Shown here: piece after piece, positions 1-5,884 of the stretch
How positions within the stretch are numbered: position 1 is the stretch's first letter
Layout of the letters: each line of letters opens with the position of its first letter
Source: CAZUQA01 sp964622375
Lineage (GTDB): Bacteria; Bacillota_I; Bacilli_A; Erysipelotrichales; Erysipelotrichaceae
Direction of reading: 5' to 3'
Assembly (NCBI GenBank): GCA_964622375.1
Contig: CAZUQA010000152.1
Location: 1 to 13,214 of the forward strand
Length of the DNA stretch: 13,214 nt
Translations under genes and position numbers: made by a program
Notes under the pieces: model-generated
The model's input: only the letters and a program-made list of their open reading frames with translations
The model's database searches: none
What the model was told of the DNA's origin: nothing

Positions 1-2
1 CT

Positions 3-563
3 TTAACTAAAGTCTATAATTTTAATAACCGGGTTTTCACTGACCTAACACTATACGCAAAATGGACCACGGAAAAAGAAACCAAAGAGACGACAACAAC
101 AACGGAAGAACAAAAAGAGGAAGTAACTATACCGCAAGAAAGTGAAGATGATCCTCTGACTGATGTTGATGACACATTGCTTGATGATGAAGCACTTAAA
201 AAACCAGCCAATAACAGTTGGCTATGGTTGGTCTTTGGTGCTTGCAGTTTAATTGCCGTCAGCGGCGCTTTATTCTTAATACTCAGCAAAAAGAACAAGA
301 AAGAAGAAGCAATTGTTACCGCTAAGCCTAATACTGTAAAAGAAAGCAAAGAAACACCGGATATGGAGCAAGCGGAAGCTGGCAAAGCAGATATTGAAGA
401 TGAAGTTGTCAATGCAACTCAAGAGGTCGAAAAAGTCGACAGTAAAGAGGAGAAAGAAGAATGCCAAGAAAATGATAGTATCTTTTGCAGCAAATGCGGG
501 AAAATGTTGCCGGCTGATTCAAAATTCTGTACTAAGTGCGGTCAAGAAATAGACGGAATTTAG
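3..563 (+). CDS. C-terminal part of a surface protein: InlB-type repeat, membrane helix, cytoplasmic zinc ribbon (5' end outside window)
   Basis: The frame is open from base 3, so the gene begins upstream and 186 residues are visible. A TTG at 177 could be read as a start, but the open frame upstream carries recognisable protein. Residues 1-22 end in DLTLYAKWT, the typical close of the Listeria/Bacteroides InlB-type (Flg_new) extracellular repeat. A Thr/Glu/Asp-rich linker follows (about 23-65), then one hydrophobic helix (about 72-95) ended by SKKNKK. After it come a charged Lys/Glu-rich segment and a C-terminal zinc ribbon with Cys162, 165, 176 and 179 (C-x2-C-x10-C-x2-C). The positive-inside rule puts repeats outside and the ribbon in the cytoplasm. 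No LPXTG motif precedes the helix, so sortase anchoring is unlikely. The function is unknown. Adhesion or envelope sensing is only a guess. Confidence 0.88.
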   Translation, partial: LTKVYNFNNRVFTDLTLYAKWTTEKETKETTTTTEEQKEEVTIPQESEDDPLTDVDDTLLDDEALKKPANNSWLWLVFGACSLIAVSGALFLILSKKNKKEEAIVTAKPNTVKESKETPDMEQAEAGKADIEDEVVNATQEVEKVDSKEEKEECQENDSIFCSKCGKMLPADSKFCTKCGQEIDGI

Positions 564-604
564 TTCTTGAAGATTCTGAGATAGGGAAATAGCTATTATT
601 ACTA

Positions 605-613
605 TGTTATAAT
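605..613 (+). promoter_or_regulatory. Extended -10 promoter for the DUF898-type gene
   Basis: TGTTATAAT combines the TG extension (605-606) with a perfect TATAAT (608-613). No good -35 hexamer lies 16-18 bases upstream, as is common for extended -10 promoters. The predicted start is near 620, about 30 bases before the ATG at 650. This suggests the small membrane gene can be transcribed independently of the surface-protein gene. Confidence 0.65.
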
Positions 614-638
614 GGCCGATAGAAATGTAACTATTTAC

Positions 639-643
639 GGAGG
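639..643 (+). promoter_or_regulatory. Shine-Dalgarno of the DUF898-type gene
   Basis: GGAGG lies 6 bases before the ATG at 650, which is good spacing and fixes the start. Confidence 0.75.
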
Positions 644-649
644 TAGAAA

Positions 650-955
650 ATGAAAGTCTCGCATTTTGATGGCAAATTGTCACAGTTGATTGGTTGGCAA
701 ATACTTGGTGGTTTTGTGACCGCATTAACTTTAGGCATTGCTGCCCCTTGGGCGATTTGTAAGATTTACGGTTGGGAGATCAAGCACACGGTGATTGACG
801 GTCAGCGTTTGTATTTTGACGGCACAGCCATGCAACTATTTGGTTCTTGGATTAAATGGTGGTTTTTCTGCCTGATCACTTTTGGCATCTATTCTTTTTG
901 GATGGCTATCGCCTTAAAGGAATGGCAAGTAAAACATACGCATTTTGTTGCTTGA
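650..955 (+). CDS. Small two-helix membrane protein, DUF898 (YjgN-like) type, with internal duplication
   Basis: The product has 101 residues with two hydrophobic segments (about 12-38 and 66-90). The spaced motifs FDG, QL-x-G, TLGI/TFGI, W and W-x-(I/V)-KHT match the small DUF898/YjgN-like proteins of Bacillota as I remember them. No biochemical function is established for these. Residues 6-47 and 56-97 align without gaps and share 16 of 42 positions, so the protein is two copies of one 42-residue unit. Both KHT motifs sit just after a helix. The gene has its own extended -10 promoter and a strong Shine-Dalgarno. It lies 86 bases after the zinc-ribbon surface protein. Family assignment is from motif memory, not a search. 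Confidence 0.85.
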   Translation: MKVSHFDGKLSQLIGWQILGGFVTALTLGIAAPWAICKIYGWEIKHTVIDGQRLYFDGTAMQLFGSWIKWWFFCLITFGIYSFWMAIALKEWQVKHTHFVA

Positions 956-957
956 AC

Positions 958-985
958 CGTGAATTAGTTTTTCATGCTATTTTTT
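958..985 (+). terminator. Possible weak terminator after the DUF898-type gene
   Basis: A 6-bp stem (958-963 with 971-976, one G-T wobble) has a 7-base loop, followed after three bases by six T (980-985). The stem is weak and not adjacent to the T run, so this is tentative. Confidence 0.35.
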
Positions 986-1117
986 CAAGTTATCATATTG
1001 TCGGTTTATTCCCGATTTACGGCGCCTAACGAAATATCATTATGATGTAATAAAAAACGATCTTATTTAACCAGAAAAAGTGTAACGGCTTTGATAATTT
1101 AGCTTGGAGAAAATTTG

Positions 1118-1720
1118 ATGATAAACAAAAAGAATAAAGACCTGTCCTTTGAGAAATTCGCGACTTCGTATGACCGCGGTATTGCCGGTAAATTTTCAAA
1201 AAAATTCTATAATCTGCTTATCAGGGAGATAATAGTACAGACTGGCGCCGTAGTTTTGGATGTTGGTTGCGGAACCGGAATCTTACTAAAAAACATGGCA
1301 GATCATTATGAAATAATCGGCTATGGGATCGATGTAGCAGAAAATATGATAGCTGCAGCTAAGAAGAATTGTCCGCAAATGCAGTTTTCACGAGGTTTTT
1401 GTGACAGTTTGCCATTTGCTGATCAAACATTTGATATATTGCTTGTTTGTATGGCTTATCATCATTTTGAAAACAAAGCCGATTTCGCTTTTGAAGCAGC
1501 TCGGGTATTAAAACCCGGAGGTATACTCTATATCATTGAGCCGCGCTTTCCCAACTTTATTCGCCAAGCGATCAATTGGCTGGTAAAAGTGCGGCATCTG
1601 GTGGGTGAATTCTTAAAACTGGAAGAAATTGCTGAATTCTTCAATAGTAGGGGCTTTACCGCCCAAGGATCAGCTGTAGATAGCTATGCACAGTTGGTCA
1701 AATTACAGAAGAAAACTTAG
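1118..1720 (+). CDS. Class I SAM-dependent methyltransferase
   Basis: The 200-residue protein has the Methyltransf_11 (UbiE/BioC-like) fold signature. The glycine-rich SAM loop VLDVGCGTG is at 46-54, an acidic ribose-binding residue at Asp72 (GIDVAENMI), a motif II-like strand FDILLVCMAYHHF at 105-117, and LKPGG at 131-135. The substrate cannot be read from sequence; small molecules, quinones, lipids or RNA are all possible. ATG 1118 is preferred because GGAG (1106-1109) lies 8 bases upstream. An adjacent TTG at 1115 would be only 5 bases away and adds one residue. The gene appears monocistronic, with about 160 bases of non-coding DNA before it and 240 after. I see no hydrophobic segment, so the protein is presumably cytosolic. 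Confidence 0.9.
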   Translation: MINKKNKDLSFEKFATSYDRGIAGKFSKKFYNLLIREIIVQTGAVVLDVGCGTGILLKNMADHYEIIGYGIDVAENMIAAAKKNCPQMQFSRGFCDSLPFADQTFDILLVCMAYHHFENKADFAFEAARVLKPGGILYIIEPRFPNFIRQAINWLVKVRHLVGEFLKLEEIAEFFNSRGFTAQGSAVDSYAQLVKLQKKT

Positions 1721-1829
1721 CAGAATTATGTCATTTTATTGTTCTTTGTTGTTTTGGTAATTTGTTATGGTTCTTCGGTCACCAAACCGGATATCCAGCA
1801 TCGAAATTGCCGCAAAAGCCAACGCAGAT

Positions 1830-1859
1830 TTGACAAAACCCGAGCCAAAATGCTAGTAT
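1830..1859 (+). promoter_or_regulatory. Promoter of the rplU-prp-rpmA operon
   Basis: A consensus -35 TTGACA (1830-1835) lies 18 bases upstream of TAGTAT (1854-1859), which carries a TG extension at 1851-1852. The predicted transcription start is near 1866, giving a leader of about 95 bases. This is the best -35/-10 pair in the window, as expected for a ribosomal protein operon. Confidence 0.75.
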
Positions 1860-1864
1860 ATTAG

Positions 1865-1955
1865 GGCTGTATATCCCAAGGGATTTACAACCGCTTGATT
1901 TAGGTTTTTAAAAAGTTAAACTTACCTAGAGTCAGCGAGTCTAAAATTTAGGAGG
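1865..1955 (+). ncRNA. Candidate L21 leader (cis-regulatory 5' UTR)
   Basis: The untranslated leader can fold. Hairpin 1 pairs 1868-1871 with 1886-1889 and 1873-1876 with 1881-1884, and may extend with GG (1865-1866) on CC (1891-1892). Hairpin 2 pairs TAGGT (1901-1905) with ACCTA (1924-1928). Hairpin 3 pairs TAGA (1927-1930) with TCTA (1940-1943) plus two inner pairs. CCTA (1925-1928) can instead pair with TAGG at 1949-1952, which overlaps the Shine-Dalgarno. L21 leaders are known autoregulatory elements in Bacillota. That this one belongs to that class is inferred from position and foldability, not from a covariance-model match. Confidence 0.5.
1950..1955 (+). promoter_or_regulatory. Shine-Dalgarno that decides the rplU start
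   Basis: AGGAGG ends directly before an ATG at 1956, which is therefore too close to be used. The second ATG at 1962 is 6 bases away and gives the canonical L21 N-terminus MYAIIETGGKQ. Confidence 0.9.
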
Positions 1956-1961
1956 ATGAAG

Positions 1962-2399
1962 ATGTACGCCATAATTGAAACCGGCGGTAAACAACTGAAA
2001 GTTGAAGTCGGACAAGAGATTTTTGTCGAGAAACTTGAGGTCAATCAAGATGACAGTTACACTTTTGAAAAGGTGCTGCTGATCAGTGACAAAGATCTCA
2101 AAATCGGCAATCCCTACATTGCCGGAGCTACGGTTAGTGCCAATGTAGTAAAACAGGGCAAAGCTAAGAAGATTGTTATTTATAAGTACAAAAACAAAAA
2201 TGGCAGTAGCCATCGTAAACAGGGTCACCGTCAACCTTACACCAAACTCTTGATTGAGAAAATCGCAATCAAGGAAGCCAAAAAGGAAGAACCAAAAGAA
2301 CCGATTGTTGAAACTGGGGTGCCGGAAACTGTTAAAAAAGAAACCAGTGCGAAAACTACAGCCAAAGTTAAGAAAGATGATTCAAATAAGGACGCTTAA
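1962..2399 (+). CDS. rplU: 50S ribosomal protein L21 with long charged C-terminal tail
   Basis: L21 binds 23S rRNA early in 50S subunit assembly. Residues 1-102 are a normal L21: MYAIIETGGKQ at the N-terminus, KKIVIYKYKNKN at 69-80 and the signature GHRQPYT at 88-94. The family usually ends near residue 103. Here about 43 more residues follow (103-145), rich in Lys, Glu, Thr and Pro, presumably disordered and surface-exposed. The last 23 bases overlap the start of prp, so the tail-coding DNA also carries the prp initiation region. The start at 1962 is chosen over 1956 by Shine-Dalgarno spacing. The gene is first in an operon with prp and rpmA and probably regulated through its structured leader. 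Confidence 0.96.
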   Translation: MYAIIETGGKQLKVEVGQEIFVEKLEVNQDDSYTFEKVLLISDKDLKIGNPYIAGATVSANVVKQGKAKKIVIYKYKNKNGSSHRKQGHRQPYTKLLIEKIAIKEAKKEEPKEPIVETGVPETVKKETSAKTTAKVKKDDSNKDA

Positions 2400-2703
2400 G
2401 TCCCAAGCAGGTTTGTTGCAACTTCAAGTTAGCGGGCATGCCGGTAGTAATGAGCCGGGTCAAGACTTGGTCTGTGCCGGGGTCAGTGCCATCGTTACAG
2501 GAGCGTTAAATGCTATTGCTGAGATCTTACCCCAGGCCTGTGAATTAATCTGTCGTGTTGGTTACGCAGAAATCAGCGTCAAAGAAAATAGTGAAGAATT
2601 ACAAACAGTCTTAAAAACGGTAATGTACCAGTTACTGACTGTTAAGCAAGAGTATCCAAAGTACTTGAAACTTATAGAAGAATTCCAGGAGGCAAAGTTA
2701 TGA
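2377..2703 (+). CDS. prp: Prp (YsxB family), cysteine protease that trims L27
   Basis: Prp removes the N-terminal extension of L27 in Bacillota and related bacteria, a step needed for a working peptidyl transferase region. The 108-residue protein starts MIQIRTLK, like known YsxB proteins, and has the catalytic His21 in SGHAG and Cys33 in DLVCAGVSA, matching the His22/Cys34 pair described for S. aureus. An upstream in-frame start at 2254 would add 41 residues but lies inside rplU, and the added residues are only a shifted reading of its tail. I therefore choose ATG 2377. The start overlaps rplU by 23 bases and has only a weak AAGAAAG upstream, so translation probably depends on coupling to rplU. 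The stop overlaps the rpmA start as ATGA. Confidence 0.94.
   Translation: MIQIRTLKSQAGLLQLQVSGHAGSNEPGQDLVCAGVSAIVTGALNAIAEILPQACELICRVGYAEISVKENSEELQTVLKTVMYQLLTVKQEYPKYLKLIEEFQEAKL
2687..2692 (+). promoter_or_regulatory. Shine-Dalgarno of rpmA
   Basis: A perfect AGGAGG lies 7 bases before the ATG at 2700, inside the 3' end of prp. Among the genes of this operon only rplU and rpmA have such strong sites, consistent with L21 and L27 being needed in far larger amounts than the protease between them. Confidence 0.85.
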
Positions 2704-2984
2704 GATTCCAATTAAATATCCAATTATTCGCTTCGAAAAAAGGTGTGGGTTCAACCAGAAACGGTCGTGACTCGCAATCTAAGCGTTTAGGCGCTAAGAA
2801 AGCGGATGGGCAATATACCAATGCCGGTTCGATTATTTACCGTCAAAGAGGCACCAAAATCCATCCCGGCATCAATGTCGGTAGAGGCGGTGACGATACG
2901 CTGTTTGCTTTAACAGCCGGTATCGTGCGCTATGAGCGTATGGACAAAAAGAGGAAACAGGTGTCTGTCTATCCCCAAGCATAA
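2700..2984 (+). CDS. rpmA: 50S ribosomal protein L27 with Prp-cleavable N-terminal extension
   Basis: L27 sits near the peptidyl transferase centre with its N-terminal tail reaching toward the P-site tRNA. The 94-residue protein has the signature GSTRNGRDSQSKRLG at 17-31. It begins MRFQLNIQLF before ASKKG, the Bacillota-type extension removed by Prp. By analogy with the S. aureus site, cleavage should fall between Phe10 and Ala11, leaving a mature ASKKG terminus. The extension is 10 residues, one more than I remember for S. aureus and B. subtilis. The gene overlaps prp by ATGA and has a strong Shine-Dalgarno. A hairpin terminator begins within its stop codon. Confidence 0.97.
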   Translation: MRFQLNIQLFASKKGVGSTRNGRDSQSKRLGAKKADGQYTNAGSIIYRQRGTKIHPGINVGRGGDDTLFALTAGIVRYERMDKKRKQVSVYPQA

Positions 2985-3003
2985 TCCCTCCGGGGATTTT
3001 TTT
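2983..3003 (+). terminator. Intrinsic terminator/attenuator between rpmA and obg
   Basis: AATCCC (2983-2988) pairs perfectly with GGGATT (2993-2998) across the loop TCCG, which in RNA is a C(UCCG)G tetraloop of the extra-stable UNCG class. Seven T run from 2997 to 3003. The stem is only 6 bp, so read-through into obg is likely. It starts inside the rpmA stop codon and ends just before the obg start region. Confidence 0.75.
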
Positions 3004-3014
3004 GGTAGCAAGCA

Positions 3015-4274
3015 ATGTTTGTCGACTATGTAAGAGTGACCATGATTTCCGGAAAAGGTGGCAACGGTATCGTTGCTTTTCGCCGTGAGAAGTATGTACC
3101 TTTAGGCGGACCGGCTGGCGGTGATGGCGGCAAAGGCGGAGCGATTATCTTTGAAGTTGACACGAATAAAAACACCTTATTGGATCTGCGCTTCAATCGC
3201 CTCTTGAAAGCTCAGGATGGCGAAAACGGCAAAGCAAAAAAAATGGCTGGTGCTGACGGCAGTGACTTAATCATCAAAGTACCTCTGGGCACAGTAGTCA
3301 AAGAGGCTAGTAGCGGTGAGTTGATTGCGGATTTGAAACATGTCGGACAGAAAACCGTGATTTTGGAAGGTGGTAAGGGCGGACGGGGGAACTTTCACTT
3401 TGCGACCAGTCGTAATTCTGCTCCGGAATATGCAGAAAACGGGGATCCCGGTATTACAAAAGAAGTCATCGTTGAACTTAAGATTTTAGCCGATTGCGGA
3501 TTAGTTGGTTTGCCCTCGGTTGGTAAATCGACGCTATTATCAGTGGTGTCCAACGCCCGACCGGAAGTCGCTGATTATCCTTTTACCACTTTACAACCCA
3601 ATTTAGGTTTGGTAGCTTTTGGCGATTACTCTTTTGTCATGGCGGATTTGCCGGGTTTGATTGAGGATGCCCACAAAGGCAAAGGCTTAGGTATCCAATT
3701 TCTTAAGCACATCGAGCGTTGTCGTTTGATAATTCATGTATTAGATATGTCTAATGCTGATCCTTCAGCCGATTATGAAGTCATCAATAAAGAATTGGCA
3801 AATTATGATGTTGCACTTTTATCCCGCCCCCAAATCGTAGTCGCCAATAAAATGGATGATGAAAAGGCAACCGCCAATCTACAACAATTTAAAGAAAAAC
3901 ATCCTGATTTGGAAATCTACCCGATTTCCGCAGTTTTAGAAGAAGGTTTAAAGCCTTTACTGGCAGCGCTAGTTAAACAACTTCAACAACTGCTGCCACA
4001 ACAAAGCGCCAAAAGCGATGATCGCGTTATCTATCGCTTTGACAGTGAAAGAGAAAGTATCACTATCACTAAGGAGAAAGCCGGGTATTATCGCATCAGC
4101 GGTTATCGCGCTGAACGCTTGATGCAAAGAACCGATACCAAATCGGAAGCCGGCTTAAGACATTTTGCCCAACAAATTACCAAAATGGGTATCGACCAAA
4201 TGCTGCGCGATGCCGGAGCGGTCGACGGTGATTTAGTAGCCATTTTAGACTTTGAGTTTGAATTTGTTGAGTAA
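3015..4274 (+). CDS. obg: Obg family GTPase (CgtA), 50S assembly and stress
   Basis: Obg is a ribosome-associated GTPase needed for late 50S assembly and linked to (p)ppGpp responses. All three domains are visible in 419 residues: the glycine-rich Obg fold (1-158, with GGPAGGDGGKGG at 31-42), the G domain (about 160-325) and a C-terminal OCT domain (about 335-419). G-domain motifs are GLPSVGKS (165-172), DYPFTT (187-192), DLPG (211-214), NKMD (278-281) and SA (305-306). MFVDYVRV is a standard N-terminus, so the start is secure. Only a weak GG precedes it at about 10 bases, directly after a terminator. Position after rpmA is classical. A Phe/Glu-rich end (FEFEFVE) closes the protein. Confidence 0.97.
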   Translation: MFVDYVRVTMISGKGGNGIVAFRREKYVPLGGPAGGDGGKGGAIIFEVDTNKNTLLDLRFNRLLKAQDGENGKAKKMAGADGSDLIIKVPLGTVVKEASSGELIADLKHVGQKTVILEGGKGGRGNFHFATSRNSAPEYAENGDPGITKEVIVELKILADCGLVGLPSVGKSTLLSVVSNARPEVADYPFTTLQPNLGLVAFGDYSFVMADLPGLIEDAHKGKGLGIQFLKHIERCRLIIHVLDMSNADPSADYEVINKELANYDVALLSRPQIVVANKMDDEKATANLQQFKEKHPDLEIYPISAVLEEGLKPLLAALVKQLQQLLPQQSAKSDDRVIYRFDSERESITITKEKAGYYRISGYRAERLMQRTDTKSEAGLRHFAQQITKMGIDQMLRDAGAVDGDLVAILDFEFEFVE

Positions 4275-4280
4275 AAACTG

Positions 4281-4289
4281 TGATATAAT
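4281..4289 (+). promoter_or_regulatory. Perfect extended -10 box immediately before ruvA
   Basis: TGATATAAT combines TG (4281-4282) with consensus TATAAT (4284-4289). Setting the last base of the hexamer as -7 places +1 at 4296, the A of the ruvA ATG. There is no convincing -35 and no Shine-Dalgarno between the box and the start. The simplest reading is a promoter for a leaderless ruvA transcript. Confidence 0.65.
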
Positions 4290-4295
4290 TACGCT

Positions 4296-4871
4296 ATGAT
4301 TGCCTATATCAAAGGAAAAGTTGTCAAGATAAATATTGATTCCCTGATCATCGAAAATAATAACATCGGCTATGAAGTCTTTTTTGCTCGCCCGGAAAAT
4401 GTTAGTCTGGACCAGGAAATTCAACTGTTTACTTACCAGAAGATAGCTGAAGACGAACAGAGTCTTTATGGCTTTACCCGACCCGCCGATTTAAGCTTCT
4501 TTAAACAGCTGGTGTCAGTAAAAGGCATAGGGGCCAAAAGCGCGATGAATATCTTCGCGAAAGTAAATGTTGATAGCTTAATAGCGGCGATTAACGACTC
4601 TAACGTCGATTTTTTACGCAGTATCAGCGGTATCGGTGCTAAAAGTGCGGCTCAAATAATTTTGGATTTACAAGGTAAGTTGGCATTGAGCCCTAATAGT
4701 GAGACTTCACTGGCTTTCAGCACATTGCAGGACAGTTTACGTTCCTTGGGCTACAAAGCCGGAGAAATAGCTGCTCTAAGTGAACAACTAAAAGATGTCC
4801 GGGATTTAGATGAAACCCAATTATTGAAGAAAGCTTTACAATTACTGGCTAGTAAAAGAGGGCAGGGATGA
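4296..4871 (+). CDS. ruvA: Holliday junction branch migration protein RuvA
   Basis: RuvA binds four-way junctions and loads the RuvB motor. The 191-residue protein has the three family domains. The N-terminal OB fold starts MIAYIKGKVVKI. Two helix-hairpin-helix motifs follow (VKGIGAKSAMNIF near 74-86 and ISGIGAKSAAQIILDLQGKL near 110-129). The C-terminal three-helix domain that contacts RuvB is at about 145-191 (SLGYKAGEI). The start is fixed by the family N-terminus. No Shine-Dalgarno is present; a perfect extended -10 box ends 7 bases before the ATG, suggesting leaderless initiation. The stop overlaps the ruvB start as ATGA. No ruvC adjoins, as in Bacillota that use RecU for resolution. Confidence 0.97.
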   Translation: MIAYIKGKVVKINIDSLIIENNNIGYEVFFARPENVSLDQEIQLFTYQKIAEDEQSLYGFTRPADLSFFKQLVSVKGIGAKSAMNIFAKVNVDSLIAAINDSNVDFLRSISGIGAKSAAQIILDLQGKLALSPNSETSLAFSTLQDSLRSLGYKAGEIAALSEQLKDVRDLDETQLLKKALQLLASKRGQG

Positions 4872-5884
4872 GAATAGTGTCACAAGAATATGCGTTGGAA
4901 GACGATCAAAAAGAACTGCGCCCCACCACTTTGAAAGAATATGTCGGACAAACGGTAATCAAGGGCAACCTCGGGGTTTTTTTACAAGCCGCCCAAATGC
5001 GCAACGAGAGCATTGATCATATTTTATTGTATGGCCCTCCGGGTTTAGGAAAAACCACCTTAGCTTATATTATCGCCTATGAAATGGGTAGTAATATCCG
5101 AGTTTGCAGTGGCCCCAGTTTAGAAAAAGCCGGTGATTTAGCTGCAATTTTAACAACATTAGAAGCCGGTGATATTTTGTTCATTGATGAAATCCATCGT
5201 TTGCCGAAAGTTGTAGAAGAGATACTCTATCCGGCGATGGAAGAGTTTCGTATTGATATCGTCGTCGGCCGGGATAGCGCCGTCAAATCCTTACAAATCG
5301 ATTTACCACCCTTTACTCTAATTGGGGCGACCACCAGAGCCGGGGCTATTAGTTCACCTTTACGGGATCGTTTTGGTATCACTTTTAAACTGGAATATTA
5401 CAATGTGGAAGAGCTCAATCAGATAGTTTGTCGGACCGCCCAAGTTTATGGCGAAGACATCAGTGCCGATGCTGCTTTAGAGATTGCTAAGCGTTCTCGC
5501 GGGACCCCGCGTATCGCCAATCGTTTATTTCGTCGCGTACGCGATTTTGCCCAAGTAGAAAACCTGAGCCTAATTGACTTAACGATTACTAAAAAATCTT
5601 TAGGGAACCTCAGAGTTGATGAATTGGGTCTGGACGATGTCGACCATCGCTACCTTTTGGGTATCATCGAAAGATTTAAGGGGGGACCGGTGGGCTTAGA
5701 AGCCGTGGCTAACAGTATCGGCGAGGAAGCTTGGACCTTGGAAGATGTCTATGAGCCCTATCTTTTGCAGATCGGTTTTATTAATCGCACCACCCGGGGT
5801 AGAATTGCTACGGCTAAAGCTTATGAGCACTTACGCATCAAAATCACAGAGAATCTCTTTGATTTAAAGGAAGATAAATCATGA
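4868..5884 (+). CDS. ruvB: Holliday junction branch migration helicase RuvB
   Basis: RuvB is the AAA+ hexameric motor that drives branch migration with RuvA. At 338 residues the length is normal. Visible elements are LRPTTLKEYVGQ (17-28), Walker A GPPGLGKTT (56-64), Walker B DEIH (107-110), sensor 1 GATTR (153-157), the LRDRFG segment (165-170) with the likely arginine finger, and the winged-helix DNA-binding domain (about 260-335, GGPVGLEAVANSIGEE). GAGGG (4858-4862) lies 5 bases before the ATG, which overlaps the ruvA stop, so translation is coupled. Its own stop overlaps the murG start as ATGA. Confidence 0.98.
   Translation: MRIVSQEYALEDDQKELRPTTLKEYVGQTVIKGNLGVFLQAAQMRNESIDHILLYGPPGLGKTTLAYIIAYEMGSNIRVCSGPSLEKAGDLAAILTTLEAGDILFIDEIHRLPKVVEEILYPAMEEFRIDIVVGRDSAVKSLQIDLPPFTLIGATTRAGAISSPLRDRFGITFKLEYYNVEELNQIVCRTAQVYGEDISADAALEIAKRSRGTPRIANRLFRRVRDFAQVENLSLIDLTITKKSLGNLRVDELGLDDVDHRYLLGIIERFKGGPVGLEAVANSIGEEAWTLEDVYEPYLLQIGFINRTTRGRIATAKAYEHLRIKITENLFDLKEDKS

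Noticed and set aside
14..412. Minus-strand open frame of 132 codons, Ser/Val/Phe-rich
   Set aside because: It lies antisense to the surface-protein gene, whose Glu/Lys/Thr-rich codons produce such shadows. It has no recognisable motif.
177..563. A complete 128-residue protein starting at TTG 177
   Set aside because: The frame stays open to base 3 and encodes the end of an InlB-type repeat, so this is the tail of a longer gene.
1771..1795. Imperfect inverted repeat around GGTTCTTCGGTCACC as a methyltransferase terminator
   Set aside because: The stems are only 4-5 bp, compete with each other, and no T run follows.
1956..1961. ATG 1956 as the rplU start
   Set aside because: It directly abuts the Shine-Dalgarno. 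ATG 1962 has correct spacing and gives the canonical N-terminus.
2254..2376. Extended N-terminus for prp
   Set aside because: The 41 added residues are a frame-shifted reading of the L21 tail. The Prp family begins at the ATG at 2377.
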